Below are positions 44,720 through 55,122 of a stretch of 64,000 nucleotides of DNA, piece after piece. The position numbers and the translations under genes were made by a program. The notes under the pieces were generated by a model, which was not told the DNA's origin, searched no databases, and saw only the letters and a list, made by a program, of their open reading frames with translations. The number at the start of each line of letters is the position of its first letter. The first letter of the stretch is position 1. The DNA comes from Astrothelium macrocarpum (taxonomy: Eukaryota; Ascomycota; Dothideomycetes; Trypetheliales; Trypetheliaceae): the NCBI GenBank assembly GCA_021030915.1, contig JAGEMR010000076.1, positions 1 through 64,000 on the forward strand. The letters run 5' to 3'.

Positions 44720-47700
44720 CTAATGCCTTACAGTCGCGTTGTTAACAGCCTCAAGTCCATCCGACGTGGAACATAATGCTTCTAATCGGCACTCAATCTG
44801 TTGACAAATAGCTGAGGAAGATCCTTGAACAGCTGCGAATCCAGACAATGCGTCGGTGTACATTATCTTTGCCATACTTTCTCTATTCGTCTCTGAATAA
44901 AGGTCACCAAAATACAACATTGCCTTTAACGCACAGATAACTGATGACACACGATCCCCAAGTGCCTCCTTATATCCTTGTAACGCTTGAGCGTGCATAG
45001 TCTCTGCTTCAGCCAACTTACCTTGCTTCATCCGGAGAAGCCCTAACCTACTAATCGAAGTGAGTGTCGGTGTATGTCTCGGTCCATATGCCTTCTCGAA
45101 TCCTTGCAATGCACGATTAAGCATTTTTTCTGCCTCATTTAATCTCCCTTGATCAGTATAGAGCAGACCCAGGCATTGGATCGTGCTGAGTGTCCAATAG
45201 TGTGTTGATCCAACTGTCTCCTCCATTTGTTGTAACGCCGACTTAAACAGTTTTTCTGCTTCAATCAATTTGCCTTGGCTATGGTAAAGGCTACCCAAAT
45301 TGGCGGCAACAGTGAGTGTCGATATATCTGTCAATCCAAATTCCTTCTCCGTTCCTTGCAATGCTCGATTATACATTTCTTCTGCCTCAACTAATCTGCC
45401 TTGATCTGCATAGACGAAGCCCAAATTGTGGACCGCACTGAGCGTCAATGAGTTTGTTGGTCCAAATGCCGCCTCACTTCGTTGCAGCGCCTGATTGAAC
45501 ATTTCTTCTGCTTCGACTAATCTGCCATGATGCGCGAAGAGGTTGCCTAAATTAAGGAAAATAAGGGCCATGGATGTGGGCTCCGATCCAAGTGCCTTGT
45601 ATCCTTGCAACGCCCGACTATACATTTTCTCTGCATCAACTAGATTTCCTTGGCTCGAACAAAGGAAGGCCAACCGATGGATGGCATTCATGACTTCAAT
45701 ATTGTCAATGAAGACATCAGTTTCTGCGTTCCCATGTTCAGGTTGTAATCCTTGCTCCAAAGATATCCATCGAGAACATGCCTGCACATGAGGAAGCAAT
45801 CGGCGTTGTAAGATAAAGTGATCACGATCTGATACTTCAGGCGTTGCCCATCCACCCAACATTAAGGCCAGCAGACTCAATTTAGACTGAGATTGTTTAC
45901 CGCGGTAATAAAAAGCCCACTTGTGAACAACTGGGTGGGTTGCATAACTGTCCCTATCTTCAATACTTTCGATCAATGAGTAACTGTGAAGAAGTTGCAT
46001 CGTTTGGACGAAGGCGAACTCATTATCCGCGATATCTCCAATCCATTTCGACAGATTTTCAGCGACGGTAACAGAATTTTTGCACGAGACTGTGATCAAA
46101 CCATACCATAGGTCTTTGTTGTCAAGGAAAGACCAAAGAAGAAGCAGATTAGCTGTAGCTTTATCCTTCTTTTGTATGGCATTGTATGAGATAGACCACG
46201 TTGTCGCAATACTACGATTGGGATAATCCTCTAGCAGTGATTCATTTTCATTTTGTGGCTCCAGAAGTGCTTGCCACTGCTCCTTGTAGAACTCAAGATA
46301 CTTTCGAGGTCGAACACCACTCTGTTGCATATAGGCGCCAGTCTGGGCGATTGCCAGTGGAAGACCGTCTAAAATTTCAAGTAATTCTTCTTTCTCAGTC
46401 GGCTCTACGAGGACATTAGCAGCTACCATACTCCGCTTATCAGTATTGCAGTGATTCGTACCACATTTTCCCTTATACCAACTCTCTAGGATGGCTTGTG
46501 CTTGAGCTCCATTGACCCTGTGCAGCTCGTGCGAATCTCCCAGCTGCTCTAGTCGAGCCAGTCGAGTAGTAATTAGAATTGATCCGTGGTCGGCTCCCGA
46601 AAAGAAGCGCTTGATATCATATGCACCGGGATCTGTATCATGCTGGTTATACTCCAGATCGACATTGTCGAATATGAGTAGCCATGATGAGTTCTTGGGT
46701 TGCGCGAGCCAGCCCAGCACGTCCTTCACTACAGTATCAATATCGACACCACCTGAAGCATACGACCTGCTCATCCTTGGAATCTGGCCTGCAGGAATTC
46801 TTGATGCACAATCGGCAATGCCCCGTTTGAGGCTATCCTCATTTCTTCCATCAAGCCAGGATACCGAAGTAAATTTCCGATGGTTCCTCCGTGCGAATTC
46901 GACTGCTAGTTGCGTCTTACCAATCCCGCCAAGACCACGGAGCACGAAAATCTTCTGTCGGACGCTGTGTTGTGTGGGTAGCAAGGCTTGTTCGAGTTCT
47001 GCCATCTCCGATGGACGACCCACAAACTTCTTTACTCTTGGAACACCACTGAGACTGAATGTAGTTCGATATTGTTCAAAATCTATATAAACATCAGACT
47101 TTCATTATGGATTCAGAACTCGTTTTATTCTTCACAGGAGTATTTACCAGAGGATCGCGCATACACAAGATCCGGCGCATGCTTTACCATCTTCCTAACC
47201 ACCTCGCACACCGTCTGAAAGTCCTCTTCTGTCGGTTTTCCGAACTTGTTCATGTTGAAATGTGTGCGCGAGAGCGAGTATTTTTCTGTCGACTCTGAGA
47301 CGTCCAGGCAGCCTGAGCTCTCATTGACTACGAATCGCTATAGAGGAAGTAAGCCTTACACACATGACTGTTAAGAGTGTAATCAACGTACTGTTCGGTC
47401 TTGTTTCCCGACGATAGCCCCAACATTGCTGGACTTTAGTTCATAGAAGCATGCCACTTGAGTCTTGTTCGCTTGTGACCGTATCTCTCCAAACTTATCC
47501 ACCAGCTCTTGCAAGAACTCATTGCCAGCCTGGAGTATCTGTAACACATCTCCTTGTATTTGATCCTGTGTGTACTCTCGAAGCGCTGCCTCTAGCATTT
47601 CTCCCTGCCCAAGCCCTTCTGCGCCTCCAAACGGTGTACCAAAAAAAAGGAGCCTGGTTGTCGCGTGGAGTATACCAAGCCATTTACTCTCATTTACTTT

Positions 47701-48250
47701 CGCGTCGAGAAGTGCCTTCACAGCTGTCAGCCAAAGCTTTTTAACATTATCCAGGTGGGTACCTTGAGGATGACAAGGCCACCGAAGCAGTGAGCAATGA
47801 AAATAAGCGGTCGGAATGGAAATTCCTGGTCGCCACTGATGTTAGTCTTCGCTCTTTCCATAATGAGGGGAACAGGACCATTCTTACCTCCCTCTTCTCT
47901 CTTAGACGGAGAAGAAGCCGCTGAGCAACACTCGAGACATTCTGCCGCATTGCGTCCCGCCCGAATCATGCAGACTCATATCCATATCGTAGTATTCGCG
48001 CGTTTGGTACAACTGCTGGAAGCATCTCCCCGTTGGAGAGCCAGTTGACCCATTGCGGCTTTTCTTCTGTCCCGACATTTTTGCTCCACGTATCATCCGG
48101 ATGCGCCCCAATACCGTGGATCGCAACGATACTAATAATGTTAGCTCCTTCCGAGGAAGTAAAAAGTCTTGTACTCTATTGTAGCTGCTAACGCGCCAGC
48201 TTCGGGTGAATACAGCTCCTTCAGACCAATATCGTCTTCGGTGACAGGCC
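44720..48250 (-). pseudogene. NLR-like gene: alpha/beta-hydrolase - NB-ARC - TPR, with premature stop
   Basis: Exons on the minus strand, in phase: ...-47888, 47825-47763, 47715-47392, 47337-47148 and 47082-44720. The N-terminal domain is a SesB-like hydrolase (IVAIHGIGAHPDDTW, then FIAHCFGGLVIL, with Cys in place of the usual GHSxGG serine, and FFGTPFGGAEG). The linker SLSGVPRVKKFVGR leads to NB-ARC (P-loop GLGGIGKTQLA, Walker B LLIFDNVD, DGLPLAIAQTG), then about six 42-residue TPR units (LVEAEEMYNRALQG). Fungal NLRs act in nonself recognition and cell death. A TGA at 47968-47966 interrupts YGYESA-FGRDAM where relatives have tryptophan, and I could not build a clean exon upstream. The NB-ARC-TPR part stays open and could be made from an internal start. 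Confidence 0.8.
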
Positions 48251-48773
48251 GAACCTAGCCTGATTAGCACAGTCTCGTTCTTGCTGACTAAGGTACCTGA
48301 ACGCCTCTCGTAGTGCCTCTGCATACATACCATCTCGGCCACCAATCGATATAAAAGTCTCCGAATAAAGGTCAGTCGTTAGGCTGAATCCTTTCAGCAG
48401 ATGAGATGGAAGAATGGAACGGGAGAGGCTGCAAGGCTGCAGATCAAGATGAGCGCTTCATGGATATCGCGCACAAATTATGACTTCAGCCTCAGCCTTG
48501 TCTTTGCTCGCTCCATTCTGCCCTAGACATCAAGCCTTCCGCATTAATTTAGCGTGAGGTAAGATAGCTATACAAGCAAATTGGAGAGAGACGCCGTGAT
48601 CCCTAAGGAGGCTCGATAGTGTCCTTATCTGAAAGATATTGCGGCTCTCTCCTACTGTTATTCGTCTAAAGCTGTCTGTAGCAATCTCGATCTATAATCC
48701 ACCATCCTACGACTCTCTCGCTTAATTCTTATACTTACTCATAGTCTCGCTCTATTGGCCTTGTATTCATTGT
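48251..48773. other. Intergenic region between the NLR and DUF6601-type gene
   Basis: The left part may hold the lost 5' end of the NLR gene. The rest, with CTCTCT- and ATCTATAA-like runs, shows no gene. It is a divergent region and presumably contains both promoters. Confidence 0.4.
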
Positions 48774-49756
48774 ATGATGCAGACACAGTCCGGCCTTCCT
48801 CCATTTTCCAAAACTTACGAACTCTGTCACGACCTTAACCCTATCAAGTCTGAACTGGAAGACAAAATGGCTTTACCAGGATATTCATCTGTGATGCTCA
48901 AAGATTTCGGCTATATAAATGAATTTCTAGAGCAGGAGCTCTGGTCGCAACAGCTTGAGACTATCGCGCCTCATCTTGGGTGATGTCTACGTTCTCACAC
49001 TCAAATACTAACGCTTTGCACCACCAGCTTGTTAAAGGGCGCAACATTTTGATCACAGAGAACCCCAAACTCCATCTGGTGTGGATCAACGATCGAATAT
49101 TTATTAAGCCATTACCACGATATCTTCTTTCGTACGCGTTTTGGGACATTTTCCTTTGTAACGACACTTCCTGGCCTGATGACGGTTGGAAAAGGATTCG
49201 ACAGGCGGCTTTAGGCTTCCTCCGTACTTACACTTACTTAGTCCGACACGAGTCTGACTTTCTAATCGCTCAGCAAGACCATCTTCGTCTTATTCCAAAA
49301 GACGTGCAATGGGCAGACTTTTGCAAATTTGTCTTAGATGTCAAAGATATTAATAACGGAGTCGTCTCACAAAGATATTGGTACGGCGAGTTAAGATTGT
49401 CACGTTTGAACCTGTATGCACCGTTATTCTTCCAAAAAGCCTACTTTGCACAGGTCCATGGACAATATGGAGATTACTTTGCAAGGCTTTATGGGCCGAT
49501 CCTTTTCGTATTTGCCGTCTTGACAACCCTGTTGAACAGCATACAGGTTGAATTGGCCGTAGAACAGGTGTCATCAACGCATTGGGCTACTCTTCAATCA
49601 GTATGGCGCTGGTTCAGTGTTGTCAGCTTGATCTTGACGATACTTATAGCTGCATGCTTTGCGACGTTGTGGGGTTGGATGTTCATGGACGAATGGATAT
49701 TCGCAGTAAGGTCACGGTTGAGTAGAAGATCTAACAAAAGTCATGGACCAGCCTAA
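48774..49756 (+). pseudogene. DUF6601-type membrane protein gene with a frameshift
   Basis: Two frames follow each other. 48774-48983 gives a 69-residue N-terminal part ending APHLG and a TGA; from 48981 another frame continues MSTFSHSNTNALHHQLVKGR through LHLVWINDRIFIKPLPRYLLS, RHESDFLIAQQ, YGELRLSRLNLYAPL, two hydrophobic segments (GPILFVFAVLTTLL, WFSVVSLILTILIAACFATLWGWMF) and a basic tail. Relatives read through this joint with a tryptophan and extra methionine (HLW-MMST), so one base has probably been lost near 48978; no plausible intron is small enough. These fungal proteins have two C-terminal membrane helices and no known function. A sequencing error is the main alternative. Confidence 0.65.
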
Positions 49757-50529
49757 CGAAGCATCAAAGGTACGTATTCAAAACACGAACAACGTTTTAC
49801 CTCTTTCTTGACTCCGCGTGTGGCTCCGAAGAAGGCCTTTGTGCCCTTTAAAACCATGTAGCATGGCAAGCGTGTTCTCTATAAAACAGGGTATTATACA
49901 CGCCACATTGCTCACAAATCTGGCAGTCACTTCGTATCGCGAAGCACCAAGATATGTACCATTCGGGCATTGCTTTCAAAAAGCTCGAGCGCTCCTACCC
50001 AGCCGAAGCGAATATCATCTATTGTGAGCCATATCAGCGGTCCTCGCCGGGCGAGAACCTGATTTGGATCCGGTGCTAATCAAGGCCGTGAACATAGACA
50101 AGCCTTTGGGGAGGACAAGGGCAACTTGCGTAGTTGTGGTTGCGGTCGTGGTGGATGTGGTGGTGGACGCGGAAATGGTTCCAGCGGAGGCCCAAGTTGC
50201 GGATGCTATGGTATTGGGGGTTATATTCATGTTTAGAGCTCTGGCGGGTTTGAGAGGACTGGACCCTGTGTAAGTTGAACGGCTTATGTTTGCTTATGAG
50301 AAGTTGCTCGGAAGATGTATATATCTAGTACGAGCGAAGCTGAAATAAAAAATTGCCTGGCTATGGTCGGCCGACTGATCTAAACTTTGAGGGCCCTCTG
50401 AATGCTTTTCGTTGACTACGATAGTACATTAGCTGGCTCAGCTAGCACTACGACGACGCTAATGCATTATACGGAGTATAAAGATCAACATTCTGGACGC
50501 GCTTGTAGGTCAGAACGAAGAGATGGCAA
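49757..50529. other. Gene-free region with short glycine-rich frame
   Basis: At about 50105-50230 a plus-strand frame reads a short G/C-rich stretch (CGCGRGGCGGGRGNGSSGG), and just before it is a frame ending KKLERSYPAEANIIYCEPY. Neither connects to a gene I recognise; they may be fragments of decayed genes. Confidence 0.35.
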
Positions 50530-51470
50530 TTAGCCGATAACCAGATCAACATGAACATACTCTTCCCGTCCAGCTCTTAAAACCCCACCATTTGGTGCAG
50601 CATCATCCCACTCTTCGTCTTCGAACTCCCACCAAAGCTCCTGACCAATCGGAAACATTCTACGCAGCACCTCTCCCACAATCACCGTCATCATTCGCAC
50701 CGTATATCCAGTCATTGTTGGACATCGCATCGATCCCACCGCAAAGGGCATCCAGGCTGACCCAGGGGCGATAAGGGATCGGTCAATCTCACAATTTGCA
50801 TCAAGAAATCGGGCGAGATCGAACTTCGTAGCCGTCGGGCCCCAATACTGAGGGTCTCACATTACGGTTTCGATGTCGACTCTCTCGTCTTGGCGAACTC
50901 GGCGAATTGGCAGGTGTGGGCGGAGCGACTCATAGATGATCGCCAAAGCAGCAGCAGGTGGAGAGTTTTCTGGTTGACAGTCTCGAAGGATTTTTACGTA
51001 TTGCGATTTGGATGGGCCAGGTCGCAGAATCGCGAGCAGGGTGTAGTCAGTAACTCGCCAAGGCGCCTCGAAAATAGGAATGACTAGATTGAGGGGGTTG
51101 TAATCCCCCGGACTGCCCGAAACCTCACACAAAATGTATTTTGCGAGAAACGAGGACAGCGTGACATCGTGAGATAGATCTCGCAAGTCATCAATCAGTG
51201 GCCCCGCTGCTCGCTCGAGGTACTCTGCCTTTAGGCCAGGAGGCGCAGTGTTTGTGTCGATTTTCTTTTTTCCTACAGCAAGACGGTGAACCGCTTCACC
51301 AAGATACTGTAGTCGCTCTAACGGGACATCTTGAATGTCGAATAGATCTTAGAGCCCCGCAGCGAGGGCTGCGTCAAGGCTTACTTGCTTCAAATTGAGA
51401 CGAGCACGCCCTCTGGGATCTGACAATATCCAGCCGGACCCAAGTCTTTGCTCTGCAAGCAGATTTTTTT
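50530..51470 (-). pseudogene. Cytochrome P450 remnant (C-terminal part)
   Basis: On the minus strand, in one frame, the remnant reads: a helix region (LSSFLAKYILCEVSG, FEAPWRVTDYTLLAIL), the ExxR helix K motif (AIIYESLRPHLPIRRVR), the PERF-like part (YWGPTATKFDLARFL), and the heme loop PFAVGSMRCPTM with its cysteine, then MFPIGQELWWEFED. It is broken by in-frame stops at 50859-50857 (TGA) and 51351-51349 (TAA). The N-terminal membrane anchor and oxygen-binding helix are absent. It is the tail of a dead P450 gene. Confidence 0.7.
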
Positions 51471-51499
51471 ACGAATTGCATCAACATGGATTAACGATC

Positions 51500-51725
51500 T
51501 AGAAGGAATAGGATCTGATACAGAAAGTTGAGTGATTAGTTGGTATGAGGAAATGTAGAGAGAACTTCAGTCCTCAAGGAACGCCACACACGAAGGAGCT
51601 CGTAGGTTAGCCAGACGACATATCTAAGCTCAAGTGGATTAGCCTGTTCGGAAGATCGAATAACTGGCTGTGCTCTAAATCAAGGAGGTCACGATATGGT
51701 AATGCTGGGCGAGTCTGGTACAGGG
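51500..51725. repeat. Dispersed repeat, copy b (possible LTR remnant)
   Basis: This is the better-preserved partner of 38600-38825: CTAGAAGGAATAG, GAGTGATTAGTTGG, TTAGCCAGACGAC, AAGATCGAATAACT, GGTAATGCTGGGCGAGTCTGGTA in the same order and orientation. It lies just outside the P450 remnant and 40 bp before a family 2 foldback. Confidence 0.5.
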
Positions 51726-51767
51726 TAATTTTCCGGATATTAGTCATCATTCTTGGTACGTCCTGAC

Positions 51768-51932
51768 GTTCACCAATCCATGAATTTAGAAATGTTAATT
51801 AGATGAGCTAAACGATTTAAGCCAATCATAGAGAATTTCGGCGTCAGGGAGGTTATGATTGGCTCGGATTATTTGACTCACCTAATTGAACTGGCCCTCG
51901 TATGACATTTCTAAATTCATGGACAGGTGACT
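51768..51932. repeat. Short foldback element, family 2, copy b (intact)
   Basis: Arms TCACCAATCCATGAATTTAG and its inverse CTAAATTCATGGACAGGTGA enclose a second inverted pair (AAGCCAATCATA ... TTATGATTGGCT), leaving a loop of about 20 nt around TTCGGCGTCAGG. It is almost a complete palindrome of about 165 bp with no coding capacity. It matches the split copy at 3296-3713. Confidence 0.8.
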
Positions 51933-52224
51933 GAGTGTATGGAGAAGGTGAGTCGATATCTGTGGCGCTGATCAGTACTGGATTTCAGTTAAGGTACTCC
52001 CCCGGCGAAAGCCACCACTGCAACGAACACAATGACTTGTGGGTAGAAATAGATCTATATCTGCAACACGGATTGGTACAAGATTCCAGTTGGGGCTCCC
52101 CCCACGAAGACCACTACTATAGCTATCACGATGACTCAAACTGGGCTTTGAAAATGTTTATCAAATAAATAATATTATGAACTATATAAAAAGTCATCTG
52201 TCATAACCCCCTTTTCTCTCTTCT

Positions 52225-53347
52225 TCAATCTTCAGAATCATAGCCTTCACGACTGGGGCCTTCACGACTGAGACCTCCATGATCATCTCCATGACCACCG
52301 CGACCGCCGCGACCACGACCGCCACGATCTGCATGGCCAGCAATAGGTCCTCCGCGAGATCCACCGGCTTAGCCAGCTTGTTGGCCGGTTTGTGGAGGTG
52401 CCACCGTGGATAAAAAGCTTCCAGGCTCCAGTTCGCGCTTCAAGGTGAGATCAAAGTCTTGCTCCGCAATAACGTCGTCATGTCCTAACGCGGATTCCAC
52501 CAGGGCGAGAAGGCCTTTGTAAGGCGGTCGTTTGAACTGCTTCATGTTCCCTTCCCGAGCCGCTGCCCAGCCTCTGAAGTTACCGACAACGATTTGCAAC
52601 TTTTGTGCGCGGCTGAACATGACGTTCATCAATCCTTGATCCATCAAGAAGCCCACACCATGTAAAGCCTCTTTTGCGCTCGTTCCATTGTTACTGACCA
52701 AGGAAATGATTTCTACCAGCATTTCCTGGCTATGGGATTGTCTTGCGGTCATTACATTGACGGTTCGATGGCCTGCTTCTGAAAGTCGACTGGCAATGTG
52801 AGTCTCGCTGAAAAGTGTACGGAGTAACTATCCCCATGTCCCCGGGTTCGATCCTGGTCACCCCTGGCGTCGATGGTTGATAAGCCAGCAATTCCTTCAC
52901 GAGCTCGACGACGAAATCGCCCTCCGCCTTGTTGTAAAAGGAACCCGAGTTCTCGTGCTGCACAGTGCCTTCTGGGTGCCCGCTAACGTCGACGCACACT
53001 TGCATACGACCATTCCATTTCATTTGTCTGTGGGTTATAAATTCCCACCAGACTGCCTGAACGTTATGCGGGTCTGCAACATTGGGGCCATCGATAAGAC
53101 CCTGGCCATGGTCAATGAGTTCCGGTTTTTTAGGAGGTTCCGGCATTCCAGGTGGCACAGATAGCGGTTGCGGGCCGGATGTAGGGTTTAGAGCCGGTTC
53201 GATTTTCGCGGGCTCGGGTGCCTCGTGAAATTTGGCAGTATGTTCGGCGCCTCCGAGTTTGAGTGAAGGCATTTTGTCGCTCGCATCTTCGGAGGGATCC
53301 CCTTGGCTTTGAAGGGGGGCGAATGGGTTTTTCTTGCCTTGAAACAT
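52225..53347 (-). pseudogene. Truncated superfamily 1 (UPF1-like) helicase remnant with RGG tail
   Basis: Minus strand from an ATG at 53347. About 80 residues of low-complexity P/E sequence lead to VDVSGHPEG, GSFYNKAEGDFVVELVKELL and GDMGIVTPYTFQ, the latter part of a UPF1-type AAA_12 helicase domain. After a one-base frameshift near 52810 the domain continues HIASRLSEAGHRTVNVMTAR, SLVSNNGT, GLMNVMFSRAQKLQIVVGNF. A TAA at 52368-52366 then interrupts, and an in-frame G/R-rich tail (RGGRGRGGRGGHGDDHGG) runs to a TGA at 52225. The N-terminal half with the Walker A site is missing, so this cannot be an active helicase. Its tail is duplicated at 34589-34700. Confidence 0.7.
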
Positions 53348-53689
53348 GTTCAAGATGGACCGAAGCAGGAGAGAACCACAAAGATAGCAGAGATGATGGG
53401 AATTGAGAGACGATCTGTTGTCGAGAATGGAGAAGTAGTAGAGAAGAAGTTTGGAGTTCGTGGAGTCGCGAAGTTGAGTTGTCATAGTGGAATGGCTCCA
53501 CAATGGTGAGCCATGTGCTGCTTCTCACATTTTCAACGTCCACATTCATCGTTTGTCACGTTGTACAAGTACTTGGTGAATGTGGTCCATGTGACGTGTA
53601 GCTTCTCAAATATGATAGTCATTTAGCCTCCAGCATCATTTGTGCGCGCTGAGTACCGTCTATCAGACCCCGACGCATTCTGGACTCGA

Positions 53690-54535
53690 GATTTCCTAGG
53701 CAATGGACTCCCCAATTGGTGGAGGGCTGATTTGTATAAAATCCGAACCAGTGCCGTGCCTGAGATTTTGACGGATTCTGGGTTCGAAGAAGCCCTCGGC
53801 AGTCAGTTTCTTAATTAGGTGAGAACTAGGTTTTTCCATTATTTTGTCCAGTATGACTTCCAAGACTTTGATGGATTCTGGGCTTGAGGTGGCCTTCACT
53901 GATCGATCTCTTGATTGGCTTAGCATTAGATTTTTCTCACGTTTTGCAAAATACTGGTTCCAAGATTTCGGGGGGTTCTGGGTTCGAGATGGCCCCCAGC
54001 AGTCAGTTCCTTGGTTGGTTGAGCACTGAATTTTCTCCTATTTTGCTCAGTATCGTTCCCGAGATGTTAGTAGATCGTAGGCTCGAGGTAGTCCTCGGAG
54101 ATCAATTTCTTAACTAGCCAAGCATCGGATTTTCTCATATTTCATCTAGTATCACTTTTGAGATTTGAGCGGATTTTGGGTTGAAGTGGCCTCCGAGCAT
54201 TAAATTTCTTGGTTGGCTAAGCACTGGATTTCATCACATTTTACCCACTATCACTCTCGAGATTTGACGGATTTCGAATTTGGAATGGCCCCCGGCAGCT
54301 TGTTCCATAATTGGCTGGGTACTAGATCCTATTACATTTTGCTCTATATCACTCTCGAGGTTTTGGTAGATTCGAGGCTCGAGGTGCACCCCAAGAGGTA
54401 CTTGTTCAGTTAGCTGCATATCGGATTGTCCAGCATTTCGTCCAGCGTTATGCCTGAGACCCTGGCGGGTTCTGAATTGAAGGTGCTCCTCAGTCGGAAT
54501 TTTCCAGACTCGCTAGATAAAGTTTCCTTGCGCAA
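53690..54535. repeat. Degenerate tandem array, ~99-bp unit, about 8 copies
   Basis: A phrase of the type GAGATTTTGACGGATTCTGG recurs at about 53773, 53873, 53973, 54072, 54172, 54269, 54368 and 54466 (spacing 97-100 bp). Each is followed by TTCGAGGTGGCCCTCGG-like, TTTCTTNNTTGGCTNAGCACTGGATTTT and a CAGTATCACTC-like phrase. Units differ by many substitutions. Minus-strand frames give a weak 33-residue periodicity (EPRIRQNL, KPSSHLIKKL), so an ancient repeat protein cannot be ruled out, but no frame stays open. Confidence 0.8.
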
Positions 54536-54569
54536 TTTGTCCCGGGCAAGATAATTCGTTCCTTTCTCG

Positions 54570-54788
54570 GTTACTGGAACCCGAATACCGTTCCGAAGAG
54601 CGCGGCGGATCTTCGCCTCATAGGGACACCCTCAGCAAAAAGAAACAAGAAAACCTTAGGAGATATTTCATGATGGATTATTGATGGGCTCCAGTGGCTT
54701 GGAATGGTATGGAGTCCTCCATATAGAGCCCTGCGGCGGTTATGTGTCTCGCCACCGCCGGTGACATTTCTTATTGCAATCACGGGTG
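54570..54788. repeat. MITE-like element, family 1, copy 4 (left arm decayed)
   Basis: The right arm is clear (CGCCGGTGACATTTCTTATTG, ending near CACGGGTG), with GCGGCGGTTATGTGTCTCG before it. The centre holds subfamily B phrases (AAACCTTAGGAGATATTTC, GATGGGCTCCAGTG). The left arm is diverged (GCGGCGGATCTTCGCCTCAT). Confidence 0.65.
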
Positions 54789-55122
54789 CTCGATCAATAA
54801 CGCTGCCGCTCGCAGACACACCCAAGAGTTCACTTTACGCGAGATCCATATGACAGAAAGAACAGAAGGGCAATAAGCAGGACTGCTCATCAAGTTTCCT
54901 TAGCCGACGCCGCAAAAAGATTTCATGCACAGAAACCATGGAAAGTCATTGACTGGCATGTCCTTAGCCGAAATCGGGATTTTTCGGTCAGATGAGTACG
55001 TAAATGAAAGGAAGAGACATCGTCTAATCAGTACAGGGCTTAATGATTAGTCCAAATGATTTGCATATTCAATAGCGAGATTTGTTCGAGAGTAAACGGA
55101 ATGGCAGCAACGTATTAGCTTT

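Noticed and set aside
53690..54535. CRISPR-like array
   Set aside because: The repeats are contiguous, diverged ~99-bp units without short identical repeats and spacers, and the genome is eukaryotic.
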